DNA from: a gamma proteobacterium HdN1
Lineage (GTDB): Bacteria > Pseudomonadota > Gammaproteobacteria > Pseudomonadales > Ketobacteraceae
Direction: 5' to 3'
DNA: 64,000 nucleotides
NCBI GenBank assembly: GCA_000198515.1
Contig: FP929140.1
Span: 2,640,527 to 2,704,526 of the forward strand
This document shows positions 8,809-17,685 of this stretch, one piece after another. Both the position numbers and the translations under genes were made by a program. Positions within the stretch are counted from its first letter, which is position 1, and each line of letters opens with the position of its first letter. The notes under the pieces are model-generated. The model saw only the letters and a program-made list of their open reading frames with translations, did not search any database and had not been told where the DNA came from.

Positions 8809-10188
8809 TTAGGCATCTTGGTGCAAGGTCGTGAGCGTGCGTGAGTGAATCTTGGCGCGAAACCATAGGAAAGCAACAACGCCACTTACGAGATTGGCAA
8901 GCACGATGCCGACGAATAAACCGGTGAGCCCGTACAGTTGGTCGCCCAGCCACGCGACGGGAATTGCGAGAAAAAAGAGCCGCCCCACGCTGATGATGGT
9001 GCCCAGTAGCGCGCGTCGAAGTACGTTCAGTGATGCGCAAATGATCATCACAAAGCCGAGGCCAAAATAGCCCGCCGGAACGATCTGTAAGTAGAGAACA
9101 ATCCCTTTTTGAATTTCGCTGTCATTACTAAAGAGCAGTGCGATGGAGTCACCCGTAAAGGCAAGAATCGTTATGGCCAAGGCCGACCACGCAAGGCAAA
9201 GCTGAAAAACGACCCGCAGGCCTTGCGCGATTCTTTGATGATTTCCGGCGCCGTAGTTCTGCCCGATAAAGGGGGAGGCAGCCGAGGTCAGCGCGATGAT
9301 GACTACGAGCGCGAGTGCTTCTACCCGTGTTCCGACGCCATACGCAGCGACCGCGTGAGCTCCGTGGGTGGCGACAATTGCAGTGAGAATGGCCGAGGAG
9401 AGGGGGCCTGCAAGGTTGGTGAGGGCCGCGGGCGCAGCGATTTTCAATAGGTCACGGCGGGATTGTGCCCAAGGTTGTTCTTTGCAGCGTCGGAAGGAAA
9501 CAAAGTCGATATGCAGTAGCGCACGCAGCGCGCCGCAACTGGCAAATAGCCACGAAACTAAAGTGGCTAGGGCCGCCCCGCGAATGCCCATTTCAAAATG
9601 GAACATAAAAATCGGATCGAGTACACCGTTGAGCAAGCCCGCGATACCCATGACAATGCTCGGGGTGCGGGTGTCGCCGGTGGCGCGAATGGCAGCATGT
9701 GCAGTCATTGGAATGGCGAGAAAGACCACTCCGGCGTACCAGGTCACCATATAGTCGCGGATCATCGGCAATAATTCGGGGCCAGCGCCAAGCAAACTAA
9801 AGAGTGGGCCAATCGTAAGAATGCCGAGGGTGGAAAGCGGCACGATCACCGCCACCGATAGCCCTAAAGCATGAAGGTTAAGGCGACGTGCGCGCACAAC
9901 ATCGCCTTGCCCTAGGCGCATTGCTGTCAGAGAGGTTGTGGCTGTTCCGATCGCCATGGCGATGTTGATCAGGATAAAGCATACCGGAAAGGTAAAGCTG
10001 ATTGCGGCCAGCTCTTGCGTGCCGAGCAGCCCGACAAACCAAGTGTCTACCACATTGAACAGTAGGATCAGCAGGATGCCGAGCACGACTGGCCCCGTCA
10101 TGCGGAGCAAAATCGGCGCAATCGGCCCGTCCAGCATGGAAGGGCGAGCGGGGCGGCGGGCTGCGCCGGTTGTGGGAGATGAGGGCAT
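8809..10188 (-). CDS. MATE-family multidrug efflux transporter
   Basis: 459-residue integral membrane protein with about 12 hydrophobic segments, in two homologous halves starting near MTGPVVLGILLILLFNVVDTWFVG and IAAPAALTNLAGPLSSAILT. This fits the MATE/NorM family, which exports cationic drugs or organic cations in exchange for Na+ or H+. The conserved ATSPFIGQNYGA-like segment is present as SAASPFIGQNYGAG (about residue 300). It is followed by non-coding sequence and preceded by the FliL-like gene (43 bp), so it is probably the last gene of the RND/FliL/MATE unit. Substrate unknown. Confidence 0.9.
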   Translation of the reverse strand: MPSSPTTGAARRPARPSMLDGPIAPILLRMTGPVVLGILLILLFNVVDTWFVGLLGTQELAAISFTFPVCFILINIAMAIGTATTSLTAMRLGQGDVVRARRLNLHALGLSVAVIVPLSTLGILTIGPLFSLLGAGPELLPMIRDYMVTWYAGVVFLAIPMTAHAAIRATGDTRTPSIVMGIAGLLNGVLDPIFMFHFEMGIRGAALATLVSWLFASCGALRALLHIDFVSFRRCKEQPWAQSRRDLLKIAAPAALTNLAGPLSSAILTAIVATHGAHAVAAYGVGTRVEALALVVIIALTSAASPFIGQNYGAGNHQRIAQGLRVVFQLCLAWSALAITILAFTGDSIALLFSNDSEIQKGIVLYLQIVPAGYFGLGFVMIICASLNVLRRALLGTIISVGRLFFLAIPVAWLGDQLYGLTGLFVGIVLANLVSGVVAFLWFRAKIHSRTLTTLHQDA

Positions 10189-10231
10189 GCGATACAGATT
10201 TCCGAGAAAGAGGGTCAGTATCGCATAGAGA

Positions 10232-10696
10232 TCAGTTAATTACGAAGGACGTAAACAGTACCTCGTCTACTGCAGCGGGTTCGTGCTGTTCTTCCAAAAC
10301 GCCAATTACTTCCGTGGTTGCCTCGGTAGCCAGTTGGGTGCGGCCCTCAATGGAGCGCATATCTTCATCGGTTTGGCTGTTGAGCAGCATGATGAGCTGA
10401 TGGCGGATTGCCGGATTGGATTTGCGAATGGCTGCGCGAGTCGCGTCGTCAGCGACTTTGATGGTGATTTCGGTGCGCACATAGCGGATGCGATCGTCGG
10501 TAAAGTTGGTGACGAACGCGGGTTCCATCTGGACATAGACGGCCTTTGCAGGGCCGCCACTGGCTTCTTTTTCGCCGCCGCCACCACTGGCGAGCGTGTG
10601 CGTGGACAAGCCTAATCCAGCACTGAGCGTGAGCGCGCAAGCAACACGCTTGAGTGTGGTGCGAGCCTGTGTTGGATGAGCAGGGGAACAATGCAT
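10232..10696 (-). CDS. Secreted FliL-like protein
   Basis: 154-residue protein with a FliL-type C-terminal domain: YVQMEPAFVTNF, RYVRTEITIKV, then IRHQLIMLLNSQTDEDM and VLFTSFVIN. True FliL is a single-pass inner-membrane protein of the flagellar motor. Here the N-terminus looks like a signal peptide (RVACALTLSAGLGLSTHTLASG), so the mature form is probably periplasmic. No flagellar gene is nearby; it lies between an RND pump (52 bp upstream) and the MATE gene (43 bp downstream). The family call is fairly secure, but the role is unknown. Confidence 0.75.
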   Translation of the reverse strand: MHCSPAHPTQARTTLKRVACALTLSAGLGLSTHTLASGGGGEKEASGGPAKAVYVQMEPAFVTNFTDDRIRYVRTEITIKVADDATRAAIRKSNPAIRHQLIMLLNSQTDEDMRSIEGRTQLATEATTEVIGVLEEQHEPAAVDEVLFTSFVIN

Positions 10697-10748
10697 AAGA
10701 GAACCACCATAGAAATACCCGGATACGGTATAACAAAGTAGTCGGATT

Positions 10749-13700
10749 CTAGGCTCTTTCCAGTGGCTTTTTCACATTGAACCAAATGGAATAAAGCGCT
10801 GGGAGACTTAGTAGCGTAAGAAACGTTCCTACAATCAATCCGCCCATGATGGCAACGGCCATCGGCCCCCAGAAAATGCTGCGCGTAAGCGGGATCATGG
10901 CGAGCACGGCAGCCGCTGCCGTGAGCATAATGGGGCGGAAGCGGCGTACTGCAGCCTCAATAATGGCATTCCAGCGATCCACCCCGTGGGCGATGTCCTG
11001 CTCGATCTGGTCGATCAGAATGACCGAGTTGCGTATGATCATGCCGTTGAGCGCGATGACGCCGAGCATTGCCACAAACCCGAAGGGGCGATCCAGCGCC
11101 AGCAAAGCCGCCGAGGCGCCGATAATGCCCAAAGGCCCCGTTAAAAACACCAGCAAACTACGCGAAAAGCTGCGAAGTTGGAGCATCAGCAGAGTAAACA
11201 TGATAAATAGCATCAGCGGCATGTTTGCGTTGATGGAGGCTTGGCTCTTACCAGACTCTTCCAGCGTGCCGCCGGTTTCGATTCGATAGCCTGCGGGTAG
11301 GGCATCACGAATGGGTTGAACGGCTTGTTCCATCCGAGTGGCAAGTGTTGCACCTTGTACACCATCCCGCGCGTCTGCTTGCACGGTGATCGCATATTGA
11401 CGGTTCTCACGCCAGACTACACCCGGCTCCCACGCCAAATGCCCTTGTACAACTTGGCTCGTCGGAATGGCCTTGCCGGATTTTGCGCGAATGTAAGAGC
11501 TCGCAAGCGTGGTCATGGTGTCGCGTTCGTTCTCAGGTTGCCGCAGCATGATGGGGATGAGCTCATCGCCATCCAGATATTGGCCAATAGGAAGGCCGTT
11601 AAGCAGTAGCGTGGATGCAAGTGCGACATCTTTGGAGGATAGCCCCAGCGCGCGAGCCTTCGCTTGATCCATTTCCAGTTTGAGCGTCTTGATCGACTCG
11701 TTCCAGTTGTCGTTGATGTTGATCGTATCCGCATCTGCGTAGAGCACCGCTTTGAGCTGTTCCGTAATGGGGCGCAGTACGACAGGATCGTCACCAATCA
11801 CTCGAAGCTGCACTGGATAGGCCACAGGTGGGCCGTTAGCGAGAATTTTTGCCCGCATCCGTGCCTCAGGGAATTCTTGTGAAAACAGGGAGATTAGTTT
11901 TAACCGCAGCCGATCACGCGCTTCAAGGCTGGTGGGCATAATTAAAAGCTGGACAGCATTGGTTTGCTCTAAGGTTTGATCGAGTGAAAGATAAAAACGT
12001 GGCGCTCCAGAACCAATAAAGCTGGTCAGTGAGTGAATATCCGTTTCTTGCAAAAGGCGTTCCTCTGCACGCTTTGCCAAGTCTTCACTCGCAAAAAACG
12101 AAGACCCTTCTGGAAGCCATAGATCAACCAGAATTTCCGGGCGGGTAGAATCCGGAAAAAATTGCTTATCAACAATTTTCATTCCATAAATACCAAGGCC
12201 CAGCGCAAATAGCGTAACGAACAGAGTAAGCCAGCGATACTGCAGGCATGTACTTACAGTAGCGCGAACGGCTTTGTAAAATGGTGTGCGGTATAACTCG
12301 TGGTGTTCACCGTTGCTTTGTCCACCGTTGTTTTGTTCGTCGGCGCTTTGTTCATCATTGTTTTTCTTATGGTTTTGTGATGGGCGTGCTTTAAGCAGCT
12401 TAAAGCCCAAATACGGCACAAAATATACGGAAACAAACCAAGAAATTACAAGTGCGGCGGTGGTTACCGCAAAAATGGCAAATGTGTATTCGCCGACGGC
12501 AGATTGTGCAATGCCAATCGGTAAAAAGCCCATTGCTGTAATGAGTGTGCCAGTGAGCATGGGCATTGCGGTCACTTCAAAAGCGTAACTGCTGGCTGTT
12601 AGCTTATCGAAACCTTCTTCTAGTTTGCGCACCGTCATTTCAATGACGATAATGGCATCGTCTACCAATAAACCCAGTGCAATAATCAGAGAGCCGAGCG
12701 AGACCTTGTGTAGGTAAACGTGATTGCGCTGCATCACCAGAAAGGTCACTGCCATTACTAACGGGATGGCAAGCGCAACCACGAGGCCGGGACGCACGTC
12801 GAGACGCAGGGGGCGCGTGTGCAAGCCCAGGGTAACAAAGCAGACCAGTAACACAATAATGAGCGCTTCTGCGAGCACCTTGAGAAATTCATTGACGGAC
12901 TTGGAGACAACGCTGGGCTGATCCTGAAATTTTTGCAGCTCAATGCCAATCGGTAGCTGTTGCTGGAGTTGATGCGCGGTTTCGTCGAGATGCTTCCCCC
13001 AAGCGATGATGTCACCGCCTTTGGCCATGGAAACGCCCAAGGCAATAATTTCATGCCCGTTGAAGCGTACTTTGGGCGCAGGTGGGTCTTGATAGCCGGG
13101 TATGATATTGGCGATGTCTCCGAGGCGGAAGGTGCGCTCATTGAAGCGTAACGGCAGTTGGCGAAGGTCGTTCGCCGCGTCCAGTTTCCCTGATACGCGT
13201 ACAAAAATGCTATCGCCTTGGGTGTGTAGGATGCCAGTTTGATGGATGTCGTTCTGCTCGTTGATTGCAGCAAGAACCTCCGAAATGTCAATCCGCATCT
13301 GTGCGAGTTTGCGCTGGGAAATTTCGATAAACAAGCGCTCTGCCTGCAAGCCGAATAATTCCACCTTGGCAACATCGGGTACGCGCAATAACGCCAACCG
13401 GATGTCTTTGGCGTAGTCTTTTAATTCTGCGTAGCTGAAACCATCCGATTCCAGCGCGAACATCACACCGTAAACATCGCCAAATTCGTCGTTAAAGAAG
13501 GGCCCCTGGACGCCGTTTGGCAGCGTATTCCGCATATCGCCAATCTTTTTTCGGACGGAATACCAGACTTCTGGAATGACAGCAGGATCTGCGTTATCCC
13601 GAACACGCAGAATTAGCGTGGTCTCACCGGGTTTGGAATAGCTCTTGATGCGGTCGATCTGGGTGATTTCCTGAAGCTTTGCTTCCAGCTTGTCGGTGAC

Positions 13701-13919
13701 TTGATCGGTGATTTGCATGGCAGTTGCACCGGGCCAATAAGCGCGCACCACCATATTGCGGAAAGAGAACGGCGGGTCTTCGTCTTGGCCTAGCTGAAAA
13801 TAGGAAATCGTGCCAGCGAGTAGCAATGCGATAAAAAAGTACAGGGTGAGCGCAGGCTGCTGGATCGCCCAGCGCGAGATATTTAGGCGAGAAGTCAGGG
13901 AGCGTGTAGGTGACGACAT
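10749..13919 (-). CDS. RND-family efflux permease
   Basis: 1056-residue RND permease with the typical plan: N-terminal membrane helix, first large periplasmic loop (about residues 45-340), six helices, second large loop (about 590-880) and six more helices. The membrane motif [13 protein letters not shown] (about 425) contains the paired aspartates of the proton relay. A hydrophilic linker at about 518-537 is Asn/Gln/Glu-rich and encoded by imperfect 15-bp repeats. The gene starts 10 bp after the adaptor stop, so both are co-expressed. It belongs to the drug/solvent export side of the RND superfamily; the substrate cannot be told. No TolC-type gene is adjacent. Confidence 0.95.
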   Translation of the reverse strand: MSSPTRSLTSRLNISRWAIQQPALTLYFFIALLLAGTISYFQLGQDEDPPFSFRNMVVRAYWPGATAMQITDQVTDKLEAKLQEITQIDRIKSYSKPGETTLILRVRDNADPAVIPEVWYSVRKKIGDMRNTLPNGVQGPFFNDEFGDVYGVMFALESDGFSYAELKDYAKDIRLALLRVPDVAKVELFGLQAERLFIEISQRKLAQMRIDISEVLAAINEQNDIHQTGILHTQGDSIFVRVSGKLDAANDLRQLPLRFNERTFRLGDIANIIPGYQDPPAPKVRFNGHEIIALGVSMAKGGDIIAWGKHLDETAHQLQQQLPIGIELQKFQDQPSVVSKSVNEFLKVLAEALIIVLLVCFVTLGLHTRPLRLDVRPGLVVALAIPLVMAVTFLVMQRNHVYLHKVSLGSLIIALGLLVDDAIIVIEMTVRKLEEGFDKLTASSYAFEVTAMPMLTGTLITAMGFLPIGIAQSAVGEYTFAIFAVTTAALVISWFVSVYFVPYLGFKLLKARPSQNHKKNNDEQSADEQNNGGQSNGEHHELYRTPFYKAVRATVSTCLQYRWLTLFVTLFALGLGIYGMKIVDKQFFPDSTRPEILVDLWLPEGSSFFASEDLAKRAEERLLQETDIHSLTSFIGSGAPRFYLSLDQTLEQTNAVQLLIMPTSLEARDRLRLKLISLFSQEFPEARMRAKILANGPPVAYPVQLRVIGDDPVVLRPITEQLKAVLYADADTININDNWNESIKTLKLEMDQAKARALGLSSKDVALASTLLLNGLPIGQYLDGDELIPIMLRQPENERDTMTTLASSYIRAKSGKAIPTSQVVQGHLAWEPGVVWRENRQYAITVQADARDGVQGATLATRMEQAVQPIRDALPAGYRIETGGTLEESGKSQASINANMPLMLFIMFTLLMLQLRSFSRSLLVFLTGPLGIIGASAALLALDRPFGFVAMLGVIALNGMIIRNSVILIDQIEQDIAHGVDRWNAIIEAAVRRFRPIMLTAAAAVLAMIPLTRSIFWGPMAVAIMGGLIVGTFLTLLSLPALYSIWFNVKKPLERA

Positions 13920-13929
13920 GCCTGGCTTC

Positions 13930-15144
13930 CTATTGTGGTCTGGGGGAAGTGTTGGGTGGAAGAGGCTGTCGTGGTGGCGGCTCTAATGAAAAATTGGAGG
14001 AGCTGGGTTCTGGGGGTGGTGGTCCTAGGCGCGCCACCTTTTGGTTGTCTACAAGAACATGCACGCCGGCCGTTACGACTTCCTGTTTGGGAGTGAGTCC
14101 AGAAACGAGCACAAGGTTGCCGCTTACGCCGAGAATTTCGACTCCTTGGCGATGAACGCTGCCGCTAACCGGCTCAAAGATCCACACTTGAGTCTTGCCC
14201 TGCTTTTCCAATAGCGCCGTTGTTGGGAGCATTACGGCCTTTTGTTCAGGCGGGCGTAAAGTAAGAAAAGCGGTCTGGCCAAGCTGCAGTTTCGCGCTTG
14301 GGTCTTCAATTTGATAACGTGCAGAGTAGGTGCGAGTCACCGGATCGGCGGCAGCGGAGAGCTCGCGCAAACGTGCAGGGTAGGATTGCTCTGGGTGTGC
14401 CCACGAGCTGGCGGTTGCAATGGAAGATTGTGCGAGCAGGCGTTTGTCTTCTGGAAACTCCACCTCGACTTCGAGCTTGCCCTGCTGTGCGAGGCGAACA
14501 ATCGGCTGGCCAACGGCAACAACCTCACCAACGTCTGCGTCGATTCCTATGATGACGCCATCCGCATCGGCGCGTAAGTCGGCATATTGTTTCTGGTTGC
14601 GCTGCATATCGAGTTGTGCGCTGGCTTCGTTCAGGCGCGAGCGCGCAGCTTCTAGCGCAGCTTCACGCGCATCAAACGTGCTTTGTGGAATTACTTCTTG
14701 GCGAAGTAGCTCTGCAAAGCGCTTACGTTCGGTTTCCGTAAGGCGATAGTCGGCACGAGCGCTCTCAACGCGCGCCTGTGCGGCGGAAAGCGCAAGCTCA
14801 AGGTCGCGCATATCAATGCGAGCAATCAAATCTCCCGCCCGCACTTGGCTGCCTAAATTCACTTTGCGCTCAATGATGCGTCCGCCAACCTGAAAAGCGA
14901 GCCTGGATTCGACGCGCGCTTTGATTTCTCCCGCGAGTCGGTAATCTGCGTCAATGCCACTGACGCCTGCAACCATCGTGCGAACTGCACGCGGCTGCGC
15001 CTCGGTAGTTTGTGGTGGTTGGCAGCCCATTAGTGCAGCAATCAGCGCAAAGGATGCGATCCCATGAAAGGATGCTGCGCCATTAAATGTAACGATCGAC
15101 TTGGATCGTCTGAAAAAAGGCGGGCGTAGTAGCACAAGCGGCAT
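13930..15144 (-). CDS. RND adaptor lipoprotein (membrane fusion protein)
   Basis: 404-residue periplasmic adaptor that links the adjacent RND permease to an outer-membrane channel. A hydrophobic stretch ends in the lipobox LMGC (Cys41), so it is probably lipid-anchored in the inner membrane. Then come the lipoyl half (ARVESRLAFQVGGRI), a helical hairpin (about residues 115-195), the second lipoyl half (YADLRADADGVIIGI) and beta-barrel domains. The last 30 residues are Pro/Ser-rich. The 40-residue leader before the lipobox is long, so the real start may be internal. First gene of the minus-strand pump unit, divergent from the PP2C gene. Confidence 0.92.
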   Translation of the reverse strand: MPLVLLRPPFFRRSKSIVTFNGAASFHGIASFALIAALMGCQPPQTTEAQPRAVRTMVAGVSGIDADYRLAGEIKARVESRLAFQVGGRIIERKVNLGSQVRAGDLIARIDMRDLELALSAAQARVESARADYRLTETERKRFAELLRQEVIPQSTFDAREAALEAARSRLNEASAQLDMQRNQKQYADLRADADGVIIGIDADVGEVVAVGQPIVRLAQQGKLEVEVEFPEDKRLLAQSSIATASSWAHPEQSYPARLRELSAAADPVTRTYSARYQIEDPSAKLQLGQTAFLTLRPPEQKAVMLPTTALLEKQGKTQVWIFEPVSGSVHRQGVEILGVSGNLVLVSGLTPKQEVVTAGVHVLVDNQKVARLGPPPPEPSSSNFSLEPPPRQPLPPNTSPRPQ

Positions 15145-15288
15145 AGGAAAAAGCCTTGTGATGTCGATCGGTTCTGAAACCGGTAAGCTATAAAATGATT
15201 GGGCATGGCTAGTCTGTATACATGATAACCCTAGGTGATTCCAGACACTTTGTCAGGTTTAATGAGTAGGCTTCTCGTATGATCTGTC

Positions 15289-15330
15289 CTCTCGGTGGAA
15301 AACTCTCGGTGGAAAACTCTCGGTGGAAAA
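15289..15330. repeat. Three perfect 14-bp tandem repeats
   Basis: CTCTCGGTGGAAAA is repeated three times without a mismatch in the 313-bp gap between the RND adaptor and PP2C genes. Nothing else was recognised in this gap except possible -10-like TATAC/GATAAC elements near 15220-15232. The repeat lies 128 bp before the PP2C start, so it could sit upstream of or within its 5' leader. Confidence 0.9.
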
Positions 15331-15457
15331 ACCAGCTATATTTAACCTCTGGGTGCTGCCAAATCATCAGGCTAGCTGCGCGAAATGTATGGGCAGGTTG
15401 ACGTCGATGCAAAATGGCACCGTAATGAGAGGTTCATTTGAGGAATGAGGTGCTTGC

Positions 15458-16186
15458 TTGGTAGATGAACTGCGATGGCAAAGCAGTGCGATGAGCCACG
15501 CTGGAGCGGTTCGCACGATCAATGAAGATGCCCTTCTTGAACGCGGCCAAGAAGGGCTTTGGGTTGTGGCCGATGGCATGGGTGGGCACGAGGCGGGGGA
15601 GGTGGCGAGTCAGATGGTTGTGGATTCTCTGCGCTCAATTAGTTTTTCTGCCATGGATGTTGCAGATGCGGTTGATTGTGTAGAAGATTGCCTGCTTGAA
15701 GTGCATCAGCGCATACGCCAGTATTCGCGAGACGTGTGTAACGGCCGCGTTGTGGGGAGTACGGTTGTTGCGGTGGTGAAGCGAGGGGCGCGTGGAGTTT
15801 GCATTTGGGCGGGCGATTCACGCCTTTACCGGTTGCGCGGCTTTGAATTGAAGCAGATCACGGAAGACCACAGCCAGGTAAACGAGATGGTGGCGCGTGG
15901 GTTGCTGCGCCCAGACCAAGCCAAAGGACATGCACTTCGCAATGTGATTACGCGCGCCATTGGTGCAATGGAAACGCTTTATCTGGACATGACCCTGTTT
16001 GATTTACGAGAGGGCGACTGCTTTTTGCTATGTAGCGATGGCTTGTATGGTGCGATTTCTGAAGAGTGCATACGGATGCATCTCTTGAAAAGCAATCCAG
16101 ACGTGATTGCCAGTGCATTGGTGGAGGATGCCTTGGTGCAAGGAGCGCGCGATAACGTGACAGTTGTGGTGATAAAGGCGAGTTAA
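15458..16186 (+). CDS. PP2C-type Ser/Thr protein phosphatase
   Basis: 242-residue soluble PPM/PP2C phosphatase (Stp1/PrpC type) that removes phosphate from serine or threonine using two metal ions. Metal and phosphate motifs are present in order: RTINEDA (about 19-25), VADGMGGHEAGE (37-48), a late CSDGLYG and the C-terminal ARDNVTVVVI. The TTG at 15458 is taken as start because GAGG lies 7 nt upstream and it gives the usual N-terminus; ATG at 15491 would begin only a few residues before the NEDA motif. It is followed 3 bp later by a small membrane protein. No Ser/Thr kinase gene is in the window, so the substrate is unknown. Confidence 0.9.
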   Translation: MVDELRWQSSAMSHAGAVRTINEDALLERGQEGLWVVADGMGGHEAGEVASQMVVDSLRSISFSAMDVADAVDCVEDCLLEVHQRIRQYSRDVCNGRVVGSTVVAVVKRGARGVCIWAGDSRLYRLRGFELKQITEDHSQVNEMVARGLLRPDQAKGHALRNVITRAIGAMETLYLDMTLFDLREGDCFLLCSDGLYGAISEECIRMHLLKSNPDVIASALVEDALVQGARDNVTVVVIKAS

Positions 16187-16189
16187 TCC

Positions 16190-16489
16190 ATGGCAAAAAT
16201 GTCCACTTCAGAGGAAGTCTCTCCAAACCTTCCAACGGAAGCGCTCCAGTTGCTCGCGCGCAATTATGCAGAAGGCTGTTTTAACAAGGAAGAATATCGT
16301 AACCGCCGCAGAGTTTTGCTGCAGTCGCTCTCCGAAGAAATGGCTGTTCCAAACATCGGTAGCGAAAATAAAACGCGGAATACAAGTGGCGAGGCTGGCG
16401 GACATGCCTTGGGGTTTGGTATTTTTACGGGGTTGGTGGCGGTCTCGGCGTTTGTGATCATGATGAATTGTTTTGGCGGATTGCTTTAG
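16190..16489 (+). CDS. Small tail-anchored membrane protein next to PP2C
   Basis: 99-residue protein with a soluble N-terminal part (about residues 1-70, with the helical segment ALQLLARNYAEGCFNKEEYR) and one C-terminal membrane helix (about 74-95, FGIFTGLVAVSAFVIMMNCF). No signal peptide. It starts 3 bp after the phosphatase stop and is almost surely co-translated with it. The arrangement suggests a membrane partner or anchor for the phosphatase, but that is inference. The NYAEGCFNKEEYRNRR segment resembles short SHOCT-like helical motifs; I do not assign a family. Confidence 0.7.
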   Translation: MAKMSTSEEVSPNLPTEALQLLARNYAEGCFNKEEYRNRRRVLLQSLSEEMAVPNIGSENKTRNTSGEAGGHALGFGIFTGLVAVSAFVIMMNCFGGLL

Positions 16490-16754
16490 CGGCTCAAGAG
16501 CTACAACCGCGCAAAGCTATAAGCCGCACGAAGCGACAATATGACGCTACAAAAAACGTTGCGTCGGCCATCAGAAGTAACCACACCGGTAAAGAGGCTA
16601 TGCCTTAATGGGCAGTCTCTTGCGCTCGGTCAATCGGATGGTAATATCGGGTCGGTATACTGGGTGTATCTGGGGCGCGAAAGACCGCAGAAATGCCACA
16701 AAGGATCAAGCGCACCACAAGCGCACAAAAGAAGTAGGCGAGGAGACAGTAGCC

Positions 16755-17528
16755 ATGTCGAACATGATGAAAGAAAAAGTACTGAGCGTGCACCACTGGA
16801 ACGACACGCTGTTCAGCTTTACGACCACCCGCGATCCTGGGTTCCGGTTCAAGAGTGGGCAGTTCATCATGATCGGCCTTGAAGTGGACGGACGCCCTTT
16901 GATGCGCGCTTATAGTATCGCCAGCCCGCACTATGAAGAAACCTTGGAGTATTTTAGTATCAAGGTACAGGATGGCCCGCTCACCTCACGCTTGCAGAAG
17001 ATTCAGCCGGGCGATGAGATCATGATGAGCAAAAAGCCGACCGGGACATTGATTCTCGAAAACCTTCTTCCAGGCCGGAACTTGTGGCTGTTGAGCACAG
17101 GAACGGGCCTTGCGCCTTTTATGAGTATCATTCGTGATCCTGAAACGTATGAGCAGTACGACAAGGTTATTGTCACACACGGTGTGCGCGTCTGCTCTGA
17201 GTTGGCGTATGAACAGCTCATCACCAAAGAGTTGCCGGAAAACGAATACTACGGCGATCAAGTTCGTGAAAAACTCATTTATTTCCCAACCGTTACCCGC
17301 GAACCTTTCCGTAATCAGGGTCGTCTGACCGATATGCTGGAGAGTGGTGAGCTGGAAAAGCGGGTTGGGCTGCCGCCGGTAAGTCTTGAGAATGATCGCT
17401 TTATGCTCTGCGGAAGCCCGAGCATGCTAAAGGATTTTTGCGCGATTTTAGATGCAAAAGGCTTCACCGAAGCACGCCAAGGTGATCAAGGACACTATAC
17501 GATTGAGCGTGCTTTCGTAGAAAAATAG
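16755..17528 (+). CDS. fpr: Ferredoxin/flavodoxin-NADP+ reductase
   Basis: 257-residue FAD enzyme that moves electrons between NADP(H) and ferredoxin or flavodoxin. The FAD motif RAYSIASPHYEE (about residues 50-61) and the NADP motif LSTGTGLAPF (about 112-121) are clear, and the C-terminus HYTIERAFVEK is of the Pseudomonas/Azotobacter FprA type. The ATG at 16755 has AGGAG at 16741-16745, so the 49-codon upstream extension is not used. It stands alone, with a possible -10 TATACT at 16656-16661. It could supply electrons for Fe-S assembly or the oxidative stress response. The 265 bp before it hold no gene I can support. Confidence 0.95.
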   Translation: MSNMMKEKVLSVHHWNDTLFSFTTTRDPGFRFKSGQFIMIGLEVDGRPLMRAYSIASPHYEETLEYFSIKVQDGPLTSRLQKIQPGDEIMMSKKPTGTLILENLLPGRNLWLLSTGTGLAPFMSIIRDPETYEQYDKVIVTHGVRVCSELAYEQLITKELPENEYYGDQVREKLIYFPTVTREPFRNQGRLTDMLESGELEKRVGLPPVSLENDRFMLCGSPSMLKDFCAILDAKGFTEARQGDQGHYTIERAFVEK

Positions 17529-17604
17529 CGAGCGCTCCAAAAGAAGATATACCGGAAAAAGGCGCGCCGCAGTGCGCCGCCTAAAACCTGCGCTAAACGC
17601 GTTG

Positions 17605-17635
17605 TATAACCTGTTGTTCCTCTGTAGAATAACAG
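17605..17635 (+). promoter_or_regulatory. Possible promoter and operator of the TetR gene
   Basis: TATAAC at 17605-17610 is a possible -10; no good -35 was found. Directly after it, 17611-17635 forms an imperfect inverted repeat (CTGTTGTTC and GAATAACAG, 8 of 9 pairs, 7-nt centre). Its position fits autorepression by the TetR protein that starts at 17686. Confidence 0.4.
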
Positions 17636-17685
17636 CGTTTCAGTGTATAGCTGGCCATCGCAGTAGTTTTTGGGTGTTTGATATC

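Noticed and set aside
16541-16882. 113-codon ORF before and inside fpr
   Set aside because: It overlaps the certain fpr start in another frame and has no family likeness.
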